A stretch of DNA of 29,253 nucleotides from Pseudomonadota bacterium. GTDB lineage: Bacteria; Pseudomonadota; Alphaproteobacteria; Rhizobiales; Devosiaceae. Positions 1 to 7,619 of this stretch are shown one piece after another. Under the pieces are notes generated by a model. The model worked only from the letters and a program-made list of their open reading frames with translations, searched no databases and was not told where the DNA came from. The translations under genes were made by a program, and so were the position numbers. The DNA is taken from NCBI GenBank assembly GCA_023390785.1, contig JAEWCE010000218.1, positions 1 to 29,253 on the forward strand, written 5' to 3'. Each line of letters starts with the position of its first letter. Position 1 is the stretch's first letter.

Positions 1-226
1 GCTCGGCGCGCTCGACGGCTCCTGCCGGACCGCCATCGGCGCCCTGAGCCATGTCGACGGCGAGAGGCTGCACCTGACCGGCGAGATCCTGTCGCCTGAC
101 GGCCGCATCGCGGTCCGCGCCAGTCACGCGGGCGCGGTGTCGGCCCCCGAGGCCGTCGGCCGCGAACTCGGCCAAATGCTTCGCGATAAGGCCGGTTCAG
201 ACTTCTTCAAGCTCTTCCCGGCATAA
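1..226 (+). CDS. hemC: Hydroxymethylbilane synthase (porphobilinogen deaminase), 3' end only
   Basis: Only the last 74 codons are in the window (reading frame from base 2, TAA at 224-226). The visible start of the fragment reads LGALDGSCRTAIGA. This is the conserved HemC motif whose cysteine carries the dipyrromethane cofactor by thioether linkage. The remainder is the small C-terminal domain, ending in FFKLFPA. HemC polymerises four porphobilinogen molecules to hydroxymethylbilane in the cytosol, giving the substrate of HemD, which starts 9 bases downstream. The adjacency and shared strand indicate one heme-biosynthesis operon. The gene is cut by the window edge, not visibly broken. Confidence 0.93.
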   Translation, partial: LGALDGSCRTAIGALSHVDGERLHLTGEILSPDGRIAVRASHAGAVSAPEAVGRELGQMLRDKAGSDFFKLFPA

Positions 227-235
227 GGGTCGCGG

Positions 236-961
236 ATGGTCACCATGCTCGTCACCCGGCCCGAACCCGACGCGAGCGAAACAGCTCGGCGGCTCAATGC
301 GCTCGACATCGAGACCGTGATCGACCCGCTGCTGCGCACCGAGACCCTGCCCACCAGCCTGCCCGCCGCGACCGGCTTCGCCGCCATCGCCGTGACCAGC
401 GCCAATGCGCTCCGCGCGCTCGAGGCCCGCAGCGAACTGCCGAACTACCGCAACCTGCCGCTCTATGCCGTCGGCGACCGCACGGCGGACATGGCGCGCC
501 ACCTCGGCTTCGCCCGCGTCAGCAGCGCCGGGGGCAATTTCGGTGATCTGGTGAACCTGCTGACGCAGGCCGGCATTACAGGCCCGGTGCTTTATCCCGC
601 GGCGCGGCATCAGGCCGGCGATCTTGGCAAGGCCCTCGCTCCGCACGGCATCATGGTCGTCACCGCCGCCATCTACGACATGCGCCCCGCTGCCAGCCTC
701 GATGAGACCACCCGCGCCGCCCTCGTTGCCGGCAGCATCGATGCCGCCCTGTTCTATTCGCGCCGCACCGCCGAGACCTTTGCCGGCCTCGCCGCACCGT
801 TCCGCGGCACATCGAAGCTTGGCATGCTTTGCCTCAGCGAGGCCGTTGCGGCGCCGCTGGTGGCTGCCCATTTCGTGCGTGTGGCTCTCGCCGAACACCC
901 CAGCGAGGCGGCCATGATGGGCCTTGCCCTCTCTTTTGCGCGTGATCAAAACCCGGCATGA
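236..961 (+). CDS. hemD: Uroporphyrinogen-III synthase
   Basis: The 241-aa product has the HEM4 fold signature: an N-terminal LVTRPEPDA segment, AIAVTSANALRAL near residue 50, and an ALFYSRRTAETF stretch in the second half. The enzyme closes and inverts ring D of hydroxymethylbilane to give uroporphyrinogen III, the branch point to heme, siroheme and cobalamin. The ATG at 236 is preferred because an AAGGG sequence lies just upstream; an in-frame ATG at 245 would begin MLVTRPEP and matches many homologues, so the start could shift by three codons. The gene follows hemC by 9 nt and its end lies 25 nt before the mic60-like start, consistent with an operon. Sequence divergence is normal for HemD, so the call rests on both motifs and context. 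Confidence 0.92.
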   Translation: MVTMLVTRPEPDASETARRLNALDIETVIDPLLRTETLPTSLPAATGFAAIAVTSANALRALEARSELPNYRNLPLYAVGDRTADMARHLGFARVSSAGGNFGDLVNLLTQAGITGPVLYPAARHQAGDLGKALAPHGIMVVTAAIYDMRPAASLDETTRAALVAGSIDAALFYSRRTAETFAGLAAPFRGTSKLGMLCLSEAVAAPLVAAHFVRVALAEHPSEAAMMGLALSFARDQNPA

Positions 962-986
962 TCGGCCAACCCAAGGATGCTGCGTA

Positions 987-2225
987 ATGGCTGACCGTTC
1001 CTCCGGTCCTGTGAAACCGCCGGTGATCGACCTCACCGCCCGTGCCGGCGGCCGTGCCGACGGCGAGGGCAAACCCTCCGACGCCATGGGCACGCGCAGC
1101 GAAGCGGTGCGATCGTCGCGTTTTGCCGGCGCCCACTGGCCCCTGCTTGCCGGTGTCGCGGTCGCCGGCGCAGTGCTCGGCACCGTCCTGACCTACCTCC
1201 TCGGCCTCGTCGTGCCGCTGCCCACCCGGCTGCCGCAATTGCCGCCCGACCTCACCGCCTTCGTCAACACCCAGGGTGAGCAGATCACCACCCTGACCGA
1301 CCAGGTGGGCGGATTGCAGACCTCCGTCGCCGGCCTGCAGGAGGCCGGCAAGAAGACCCAGATCAGCCTCGACGCCACCATTGCCCAGCTCGATGGCGAT
1401 ATCGGCGCCGTCAATAAGTCCATTGCCGACCTGAAGGCCGCGATTCCGCCGGCGCAGCCGGCAGTCGACCTGGGGCCGCTGCAAACCGAGCTCAAGACGC
1501 TGAAGGCCCAGGTCGATGCCATCGCCGCCGGTGCCTCGGGCAGCGATGCCGGTGCCATTGCACAAAGCCTCAGCGAGCTCGAGACCGGGGTTGCCAGCCT
1601 CACCACCCGCCTCAACGGCGTCGACCAGACCATGTCGGCGCTGCGCACCGATCTCGATGCCGCCCGCAAGGCCCTCAGCGACCACGTCAGCGCCGCGTTG
1701 CCCAACGAGGTCGGGCCGGCCATGAAGCTGCCGCTGATCCTGAGCGGCATCGAGAGTGCACTCGAAAGCGGCCGCCCCTTTGCCGAGGAGCTGACGGCGC
1801 TCGCCACCGTCCTCCCCGATCTCGCTGTTCCCGATGCGCTGCGCGCCGCTGCGGCGAGCGGCCTCGAGCGGCCCGACGCCCTGCTGCAGAAATTTGAGGC
1901 GGCGCTGCCCGACATCCTTGCCGCACGCGGTGCCACCAGTGGCGACTGGATGCAGAATTCGATCGACTGGGCCAAGGCGCTGCTGGCGCTGCGGCCGGCC
2001 GACGAGCAGCAGGGCGACAGTCCCGAGGCCATCGTCTCACGGCTCGAAGGGGCCATGACGCGGCGCGACTACGCCACGGCAACGGCCCTGATCGCCACGC
2101 TGCCTGCGCCGATGCAGCAGGCCGCCTCGCCTGTCGCTCCTGACATCGCCGCGCACGCCGCCGCCGACCAGCTGGTTGCAGATCTGCGCAGCCGCGCCCT
2201 CAGCGCCACGGAGACCAAATCGTGA
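987..2225 (+). CDS. Mic60/mitofilin-like inner-membrane protein (COG4223 type)
   Basis: A 412-aa protein starts at ATG 987, preceded by AAGGA at 973-977. An upstream in-frame ATG at 924 lies inside hemD and is disfavoured. Residues 1-48 are a polar, disordered-looking cytosolic tail, residues about 50-78 form one transmembrane helix, and residues about 90-230 are a long Ala/Leu/Gln/Asp-rich region with coiled-coil character. The C-terminal third is helical and resembles the mitofilin signature region. Alphaproteobacterial homologues of mitochondrial Mic60 are typically encoded beside hemD/hemY and shape intracytoplasmic or cristae-like membranes. That family assignment is from architecture and context; the primary sequence is weakly conserved. 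The gene overlaps the hemY start by 4 nt (GTGA), implying translational coupling. Confidence 0.8.
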   Translation: MADRSSGPVKPPVIDLTARAGGRADGEGKPSDAMGTRSEAVRSSRFAGAHWPLLAGVAVAGAVLGTVLTYLLGLVVPLPTRLPQLPPDLTAFVNTQGEQITTLTDQVGGLQTSVAGLQEAGKKTQISLDATIAQLDGDIGAVNKSIADLKAAIPPAQPAVDLGPLQTELKTLKAQVDAIAAGASGSDAGAIAQSLSELETGVASLTTRLNGVDQTMSALRTDLDAARKALSDHVSAALPNEVGPAMKLPLILSGIESALESGRPFAEELTALATVLPDLAVPDALRAAAASGLERPDALLQKFEAALPDILAARGATSGDWMQNSIDWAKALLALRPADEQQGDSPEAIVSRLEGAMTRRDYATATALIATLPAPMQQAASPVAPDIAAHAAADQLVADLRSRALSATETKS

Positions 2226-3598
2226 TCCGGCTTGCGACCTGGATCATCGTTTCACTGCTGGTCACGGCCCTCATCGCCTGGCTGGTGAGCCTGCCCGGCA
2301 CGGCTATGATCGAGGTCGCCGGTTACCGCATGCAGCCGCGGCTCGGCATGGCCGCCTTCCTCGTCGTCGCCGGGCTCGCCGCCGTGATCCTCGCCTGGAG
2401 TATCTTGCGCCGCATCCTCGACGCCCCACGCTATTTCGCCAAGCTCAACCGCGACCGCCGGCGCGACCTCGGCGTTGCCGCGCTCTCGGACGGCTTCATC
2501 GCGTTGCAGGCGGGCGATCCCAACCGCGCCCGCGTGCTGGCGCGCGAGGCGCGGTCCAACCTGCCGCGCAATCACGCGGCGCAGCTTCTGGAAGCCCGTT
2601 CCGATCTGGCCCTCGGCGACATGCAATCGGCGCGCGAGCATTACCGCGCCTTGATGAGCAGCAAGAAGACCGCGGTCGCCGCGCTGGCCGGCCTCTACGA
2701 GCAGGCACGCACTCAGGGCCGGACCGATGCGGCGCTGAGCTTCGCGCAGAAGGCAGTGGCATTGGCGCCGCAGACCCGCTGGGCCTCCGACGCCGTGCTC
2801 GACGACCTAACCCGCAATGCCAGGTGGGCCGAGGCGCTCGCCCGCGTCGCCGGTGAGACCGCCGTCACTCGCGACGAAAAGCAGGTCAAGCGCCGCAAGC
2901 AGGCGGTGCTCGAGACGGCGTTGGCCCGCGAGATCGCCGACACCGATCCGCTGACGGCGCTCGATCATGCGCTGGTGGCGCTGAAGCTGGTTCCCGATTT
3001 CGTGCCGGCCGCGCTGATCGCCGCCCGCATCCAGTCCAATCGCGGCGAGACCCGGCGAGCGATGAGCCTGTTGCGCCGGGTCTGGCGCGCCACCTCGCAC
3101 CCGCATGTGGCGACGCTCTATGCCAACGCCCAGCCGGGCGCGTCGGCGGCCGAGCGACTGAAGCGGGCGCGCGAACTGATCGATTCGCCCCCGCCCAACC
3201 TGCCGGCGGCGATCGTCCTCGCTCGTGCCGCCGTCGACGCCTACGATTGGTCCGCGGCCCGCGCCGCGCTGGCCGGCTACGCCGAAGCCGAACCGACGCA
3301 GGCGGTTTGCCTGCTGATGGCCGAGATCGAGGAAGGCCAGAACGCCGACCAGGGCAAGGCCCGCGAATGGCTGGCCCGGGCCGTGCGCGCGCCCCGCGAT
3401 CCGGTCTGGGTTGCCGACGGCATCACCGCCGACGAATGGGAGCCGGTTTCGCCCGTCACCGGCGCGCTCGATGCCTTCGCCTGGCGCGTGCCGCTCAGCA
3501 CCGTCAACGGCAAGCCCGACGCGCTGCCGCCCGCCGCCGGCACGCTCCCCGTGCCGGCCGCCGAAACTGGGCTTGCACCCACCTCAAGCGCTCAGTAA
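2222..3598 (+). CDS. hemY: HemY-like membrane protein with tetratricopeptide repeats
   Basis: This 458-aa protein has two N-terminal transmembrane helices (about residues 3-25 and 40-62), followed by a HemY_N-type region containing YFAKLNRDRRRDLG and ALSDGFIALQAGD. A long helical repeat domain with TPR-like periodicity follows (for example AALIAARIQSNRGETRRAMSLLRRVW). The last 40 residues are Pro/Ala-rich. HemY of this type is an inner-membrane protein of the heme pathway with a proposed scaffolding or assembly role; it is not the protoporphyrinogen oxidase also called HemY in Gram-positives. The start is GTG 2222, overlapping the preceding stop. A tRNA-Thr gene begins 18 nt after the stop. 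Confidence 0.88.
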   Translation: MIRLATWIIVSLLVTALIAWLVSLPGTAMIEVAGYRMQPRLGMAAFLVVAGLAAVILAWSILRRILDAPRYFAKLNRDRRRDLGVAALSDGFIALQAGDPNRARVLAREARSNLPRNHAAQLLEARSDLALGDMQSAREHYRALMSSKKTAVAALAGLYEQARTQGRTDAALSFAQKAVALAPQTRWASDAVLDDLTRNARWAEALARVAGETAVTRDEKQVKRRKQAVLETALAREIADTDPLTALDHALVALKLVPDFVPAALIAARIQSNRGETRRAMSLLRRVWRATSHPHVATLYANAQPGASAAERLKRARELIDSPPPNLPAAIVLARAAVDAYDWSAARAALAGYAEAEPTQAVCLLMAEIEEGQNADQGKAREWLARAVRAPRDPVWVADGITADEWEPVSPVTGALDAFAWRVPLSTVNGKPDALPPAAGTLPVPAAETGLAPTSSAQ

Positions 3599-3616
3599 AA
3601 GACCGGCGCCTGGTAA

Positions 3617-3692
3617 GCCGCTTTAGCTCAGTTGGTAGAGCACATCATTCGTAATGATGGGGTCGCGTGTTCGAGTCACGCAAGCGGCACCA
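3617..3692 (+). tRNA. tRNA-Thr (anticodon CGT)
   Basis: The full cloverleaf can be folded by eye. The acceptor arm GCCGCTT (3617-3623) pairs with AAGCGGC (3682-3688), followed by discriminator A and an encoded CCA (3690-3692). The D arm is GCTC/GAGC. The anticodon stem is CATCA/TGATG with loop TTCGTAA and anticodon CGT at 3650-3652. The T arm is GCGTG/CACGC around TTCGAGT. It decodes ACG threonine codons. No integrase or direct repeat of the tRNA 3' end is visible nearby, so there is no sign that it serves as an integration site here. Confidence 0.97.
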
Positions 3693-4089
3693 CTTTCCCA
3701 TAATTCTCGATTTGGGCGCGGGTGCTCCTGCAGCCGATCGGACCGCGGCGCGCCACAGCGAAGGACCGGGGCAGAGGCGCCACCCCGGCCCTTCTCGGGC
3801 GTCCACCTCGACCGGCCCGGGATGGACGCCTTGGGGGACGGCTGCCGGGTCGGGTGCCCATCTTCGTCCGGCGGCTTTGCGCCCCGCTGTCACCAACCTT
3901 AATTCGCCGTAAGGGCAGGCCGGACTCGCGCGGCCGCCGATCGGCGCAACTGGCTTGCGGGTCTGGGCGTTACTGCGCCAACAACCACCGGATTGCACGA
4001 GCGCCAGCAGCGCCTCGGTCGACCCTTTGCGAGGGCCGGCGTAGGTTTTGGCGCGCCGGACATCCGGGTAGCACAGGAAGGACTACCCC
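3693..4089. other. 397-bp spacer with two hairpins, no convincing gene until the small ORF
   Basis: No ORF here has a convincing start and codon pattern. Two inverted repeats follow the tRNA. CCGGGG (3766-3771) pairs with CCCCGG (3783-3788) and is followed by a CCTTCT stretch. GGCGTCCA (3798-3805) pairs perfectly with TGGACGCC (3823-3830). The first may terminate the tRNA/hemY transcript. The rest, including an AT-richer patch near 3897-3915, probably holds the promoter of the small ORF at 4090. Confidence 0.45.
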
Positions 4090-4230
4090 ATGCGCAAAGC
4101 CGAGATCGATCACATGCTGGAAGTCGCCGTCGCCAAGGCACTGGGCGTCAAGCTGCCGCACCTGCGCACCGAGGCCCGGCCGACCCGCAAGTCAGCCCGT
4201 CCGCATCGCGCCGTCAAGCAGGCCGCCTGA
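4090..4230 (+). CDS. Small basic hypothetical protein (46 aa)
   Basis: This ORF begins at an ATG preceded by a strong AGGAAGGA ribosome binding site (4075-4082, 7-nt spacing). The product begins MRKAEIDHMLEVAVAKALGV and ends in a Lys/Arg/Ala-rich tail. There is a short amphipathic helix-like N-terminal half, no signal peptide and no transmembrane segment. I do not recognise a family. Its stop (4228-4230) directly abuts the stop of the convergent FeeM-like gene, within a GCCTGATCAGGC palindrome. The good ribosome binding site and clean boundary support a real gene; absence of a recognisable domain and the short length keep confidence moderate. Confidence 0.55.
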   Translation: MRKAEIDHMLEVAVAKALGVKLPHLRTEARPTRKSARPHRAVKQAA

Positions 4231-4974
4231 TCAGGCGCTCGGGGTCTCCAGCGCCAGCCGGGCAGTTGGGTGGATCCACAGCGGCGCCTGGTGCGGCGGC
4301 GCGAAGATGCGGCTCCGTTCATCCCCGGTGGAATCGAAGAAGGGATAGCGCCGGATCAGCTTGGGATAGACCGCCGGGCAGTCGCACGCCCACATCTCCA
4401 TCGGAAAGGCGAGGCCGTGATAATAGCGCGCCTCGCCCAATTGTGTGGAGTTGAAGACACGGCGGTAGAACGCCACATGTTCAGGCCGGACCGTCGACAG
4501 GCAGTACTTCACCCGGAAGTGCCACGTCGCCATCACCGCGATCCTGAGCGTCAGGAACGGCAGCGCCGGATAAGCGAGGCTCGCCTCGAGGTCGGCGGTG
4601 AACCGGCCGGGATCGATCAGGGTGTGCCCGGCCTCGATTATCGGATCAAGGATGTCGGGAAACACCGAATAGGAGGGCGACATCCTGTGCTCGCGCGTCA
4701 GATGGTGGAGTCGTAGCGAACTCACCAGCTGCCCGTCGATATAGACCCCGTAGCAATAGCTGTTGGGCAGGTCGTCGAACTCGTCGCGCACCATGCCGCC
4801 AGGGCTGAACGGCACGAATTCCTCGCGCCGATACGCCTCGTATCGCAATTTATAAACCGGGTCGAACTGCTCGTCGGTCGGAACGCGCCGATATTCGACG
4901 CGGTCCAGGATATCAATCAAAGTACCAATAAAATTCGACGCAGAAGCGACTTGGTTCTGAGCTGCCGCACTCAT
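4231..4974 (-). CDS. N-acyl amino acid synthase FeeM-like acyltransferase (GNAT fold)
   Basis: The product is about 247 aa from ATG 4974; an adjacent in-frame GTG at 4977 is a possible start, and a GGGGAT sequence sits upstream. The sequence YKLRYEAYRREEFVPF near residue 42, GVYIDGQLVSSLRLHHL near 77, and a later DPGRFTADLEASLAYPALPFLTLRIAVMATWHF segment match GNAT-fold enzymes related to acyl-homoserine lactone synthases and FeeM. These use acyl-ACP to make N-acyl amino acids or similar amphiphiles. The substrate cannot be read from sequence. No LuxR-type regulator or acyl carrier protein gene lies in the window. It follows the GGDEF/EAL gene on the same strand after 145 nt that contain a terminator-like hairpin, so it probably has its own promoter. 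Confidence 0.65.
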   Translation of the reverse strand: MSAAAQNQVASASNFIGTLIDILDRVEYRRVPTDEQFDPVYKLRYEAYRREEFVPFSPGGMVRDEFDDLPNSYCYGVYIDGQLVSSLRLHHLTREHRMSPSYSVFPDILDPIIEAGHTLIDPGRFTADLEASLAYPALPFLTLRIAVMATWHFRVKYCLSTVRPEHVAFYRRVFNSTQLGEARYYHGLAFPMEMWACDCPAVYPKLIRRYPFFDSTGDERSRIFAPPHQAPLWIHPTARLALETPSA

Positions 4975-5050
4975 CACTCATATCCCCAAAACCTGAGGAT
5001 AGGTGTAACGCTTTATTAATGACGTTAGAACCACCGAAAATGAAGATTGA

Positions 5051-5069
5051 CCCTGCGGCCGTCGCAGGG
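5051..5069 (-). terminator. Hairpin between the GGDEF/EAL gene and the FeeM-like gene
   Basis: CCCTGC (5051-5056) and GCAGGG (5064-5069) are perfect 6-bp arms around a 7-nt loop. On the minus strand the stem is followed by a T-rich stretch (TCAATCTTCATTTT), consistent with termination of the GGDEF/EAL transcript before the FeeM-like gene. Confidence 0.5.
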
Positions 5070-5107
5070 CAGCCGCGGCCGAAGCCGATTCTCATTGGTC
5101 TGGAATG

Positions 5108-5125
5108 GGTTAAGCGATCTTAACC
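5108..5125 (-). repeat. Inverted repeat spanning the stop codon of the GGDEF/EAL gene
   Basis: GGTTAAG (5108-5114) and CTTAACC (5119-5125) are perfect 7-bp arms with a 4-nt loop. The TAA stop of the minus-strand gene (5122-5120) lies in one arm. The structure could protect or define the mRNA 3' end together with the hairpin at 5051-5069. Confidence 0.4.
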
Positions 5126-7429
5126 AAGATTGCGGATTCGTAAATCCACGGACGGGCTGGCGGCCCCCTCCATGCGCTCGATCAGTTCAGCGATCTCGCG
5201 CCGCGGCAACGGCACGCCGAACAGATAGCCCTGGATCTGGTCGACCTTGGTATGCGCCTGGATCAGTGCCAGTTGCTCTTCCGTCTCGACCCCTTCGGCG
5301 GTTACCGTGAGATTGATGTCCTTGCCCAATTGCGCCACGTTGGACAGCAGCTTCAGCGAGCGCGGATTGGACGTGATGTCCATGACGAAGCTGCGGTCGA
5401 CCTTGAGCTTGGTGAAGGGCAGCGCCTGCAGGTAGCTCAGCGACGAATAGCCGGTACCGAAATCGTCAAGCGCGATACCGATGCCGCGCTTGCCGAGTGC
5501 CGACAGGATCTTGGTTGCCGCTTCGCGTTCCTCGATGAGCGCCGTCTCCGTCACCTCGACCTCGAGCCGGTGCGCCGGCAACCCGCTGGCGGCCAGCGCC
5601 ACGTTGACCATGTCCTCGACGTCGTCATTGCGGAAATCCCGCGCCGAGACGTTGACCGACACCGAGATGTCGTTGGGCCAGTTGCGGCATTCGGTAGCGG
5701 CCGCCTGCAACGCCCAGCGGGTGATTGTCGAAATCAGCCCCGTCTCCTCCGCGATCGGGATGAACAGGCCCGGCGGAATGGTGCCCAGCGTCGGATGCGT
5801 CCAGCGCGCCAGCGCCTCGCAGGCCACCACCTTGCGCGTCTTGAGATCGATCAGCGGCTGGAAGGCGAGCGTCAGGCCGCCCGCCTCGACACAGGCCTTG
5901 AGCTCGGTCTTCAGCCGCTGGCGATAGCGGTAGGCTGTGTCCATCTCGTCGTGGAACACCTGGTACTGCGCCTTGCCGTTGCCCTTGGCCTTGTAGAGCG
6001 CCAGATCGGCCTTGGTCATCATGCCGTCGAGCTCTTCCTCGAGGTCGGCAGAGGCGACCACGCCGACCGACACCGCGGTCGACAGGCTCTCGCCCATGAT
6101 CGAGAACGGCGGCTTGAACGCCGCGAGGATCGCCTCGGCGTCGGCATGCATGTCGGCAGGCTCGACCTCGCCATGGCGATAGACAATGAATTCGTCACCA
6201 CCAAGCCGCGCCACGAGGCTGTTGACCCCCAGCGCCGCCTTCAGCCGATCCGCGGCCTCGACCAGCAGCCGGTCGCCGACAAGGTGCCCGGCGGTATCGT
6301 TGACGTGCTTGAAATCGTCGATGTCGACGATCATCAGCGTCACCGTCTCCTGGCTCTTGTGCACGCGGCGACGCTCCAGATGCGCCGCCACCTGCTGGGC
6401 GAAATAACCGCGGTTGGGCAGGCCGGTGAGCGCATCGAAATGCGCCATGAAGTTGATCCGCTCCTCGGCGCGCACGCGCTCGGTAATGTCCTCGAACAGC
6501 AGCACGACCTTGTCCTGCCGGGAGCTCACGGTGACTTCGTTGTAGCGCTCATTGGCGAGCCTCAGGATCACCTTGCCGCTGCGCTGGCCGTTGACCACCT
6601 CCAGCAGTTCCTCCGCCGAGCGCTGCGGGATGGTGCCGCGGCTTGCCGCCTGCGCGATCAGCGCCGCGAACGGCCGGCCGACCCAGTTGCCGGGAGCGAA
6701 ATGGTCGAAGATTTCTTCCGCCTCGCCATTGACCACCGCGACCAGTCCGTCGGCGTCGAGCATCACGAGCCCGTGGTTCATGGTGTCGAGCGCCGTGTCG
6801 AGCTCGATCGCGAGGCGGCTGGCCTCGACGCGAGCATGCACGGAGGCGAGCAGTACGTGCCGTGTGTCGCTGGCGAGGAAGCGGAACGACACGATCATCG
6901 GCAGCAGCAGCACGGCAAGGATCGGATGGTAGATGTCGAGCTTCCACAGCAGGCCGAACGACACCATCACCACAGCGATCCACAGCTGGATCGACAGCAT
7001 GCGGTCGAGGCCGAAATTGCGTGCCACCACGCCGACCATGCAGGCGATGGTCACCGTCATCGAGATCAGCTCCGCCGCCGGGTCGGAGACGAACACGAAG
7101 CTGCAGATGCACCACGAACCGCAGGTGAAGGCGAAGGCCGAGGCATAGTACGTCGCCTCGAGCTCCCAGCGTTGCGCCGCGGCGACGTCGGTGGGGCCGA
7201 TATTGGCATTGAGGAAGCGCGTCATCGAGATGAAGCGCAGGATGCCGATCAGGATGAAGGCCGCGGCGATGGCATAGAGGCTGAACGAGCCGGTCTTGAA
7301 GGCGCACGAGCCGGCGCCGATGGCGCACGCCAGGGCGCCAAGGATCATCGCCCGGCGATCCTTGTACACCGAGGTGACGATCGACACGTAGTCGATCGCC
7401 GGCATCGTTTTGCTTGCTGCTTCGAACAT
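5120..7429 (-). CDS. Membrane PAS-GGDEF-EAL protein (cyclic-di-GMP synthesis/degradation)
   Basis: A 769-aa protein. Residues about 28-190 form five or six transmembrane helices. A PAS-like segment (about 205-315, with HGLVMLDADGLVAVVNGEAE) follows. The GGDEF domain (about 325-490) has an intact GGDEF signature at 410-414 but no RxxD inhibitory site just upstream. The EAL domain (about 505-755) keeps EAL at 538-540 and DDFGTGYSSL at 655-664. Both catalytic signatures look intact, so it could make and hydrolyse cyclic-di-GMP; which activity dominates cannot be told. The membrane part may sense an unknown signal. The start is ATG 7429, with GACGGGA just upstream. It stands alone, between a MarR gene and a FeeM-like gene on the same strand. 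Confidence 0.92.
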   Translation of the reverse strand: MFEAASKTMPAIDYVSIVTSVYKDRRAMILGALACAIGAGSCAFKTGSFSLYAIAAAFILIGILRFISMTRFLNANIGPTDVAAAQRWELEATYYASAFAFTCGSWCICSFVFVSDPAAELISMTVTIACMVGVVARNFGLDRMLSIQLWIAVVMVSFGLLWKLDIYHPILAVLLLPMIVSFRFLASDTRHVLLASVHARVEASRLAIELDTALDTMNHGLVMLDADGLVAVVNGEAEEIFDHFAPGNWVGRPFAALIAQAASRGTIPQRSAEELLEVVNGQRSGKVILRLANERYNEVTVSSRQDKVVLLFEDITERVRAEERINFMAHFDALTGLPNRGYFAQQVAAHLERRRVHKSQETVTLMIVDIDDFKHVNDTAGHLVGDRLLVEAADRLKAALGVNSLVARLGGDEFIVYRHGEVEPADMHADAEAILAAFKPPFSIMGESLSTAVSVGVVASADLEEELDGMMTKADLALYKAKGNGKAQYQVFHDEMDTAYRYRQRLKTELKACVEAGGLTLAFQPLIDLKTRKVVACEALARWTHPTLGTIPPGLFIPIAEETGLISTITRWALQAAATECRNWPNDISVSVNVSARDFRNDDVEDMVNVALAASGLPAHRLEVEVTETALIEEREAATKILSALGKRGIGIALDDFGTGYSSLSYLQALPFTKLKVDRSFVMDITSNPRSLKLLSNVAQLGKDINLTVTAEGVETEEQLALIQAHTKVDQIQGYLFGVPLPRREIAELIERMEGAASPSVDLRIRNLG

Positions 7430-7619
7430 GCAATCCCGTCAGGTTGGGGAAAAGCATGCCGAAAAGCTGTTAATGCCGCATTTCGAGGCGGCCTGAAGGC
7501 GCTGAAAACCGGCGCTGGGGTGAGGGCCGGCGGACCAATCCGCGCAAATGGTTTATGGAGCGTTGGGCAAATCCCCGCCAATTGGCCCGATTGGGTGAAC
7601 TCGAGCCGAGGGGGCTGTG

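Noticed and set aside
3617..4230. Possible integration site or genomic island at tRNA-Thr
   Set aside because: No integrase, no repeat of the tRNA 3' end and no mobile genes are seen downstream.
7577..7586. Palindrome GCCAATTGGC between the MarR and GGDEF/EAL genes
   Set aside because: A 10-bp palindrome can arise by chance in a window of this size, and nothing else nearby supports an operator.
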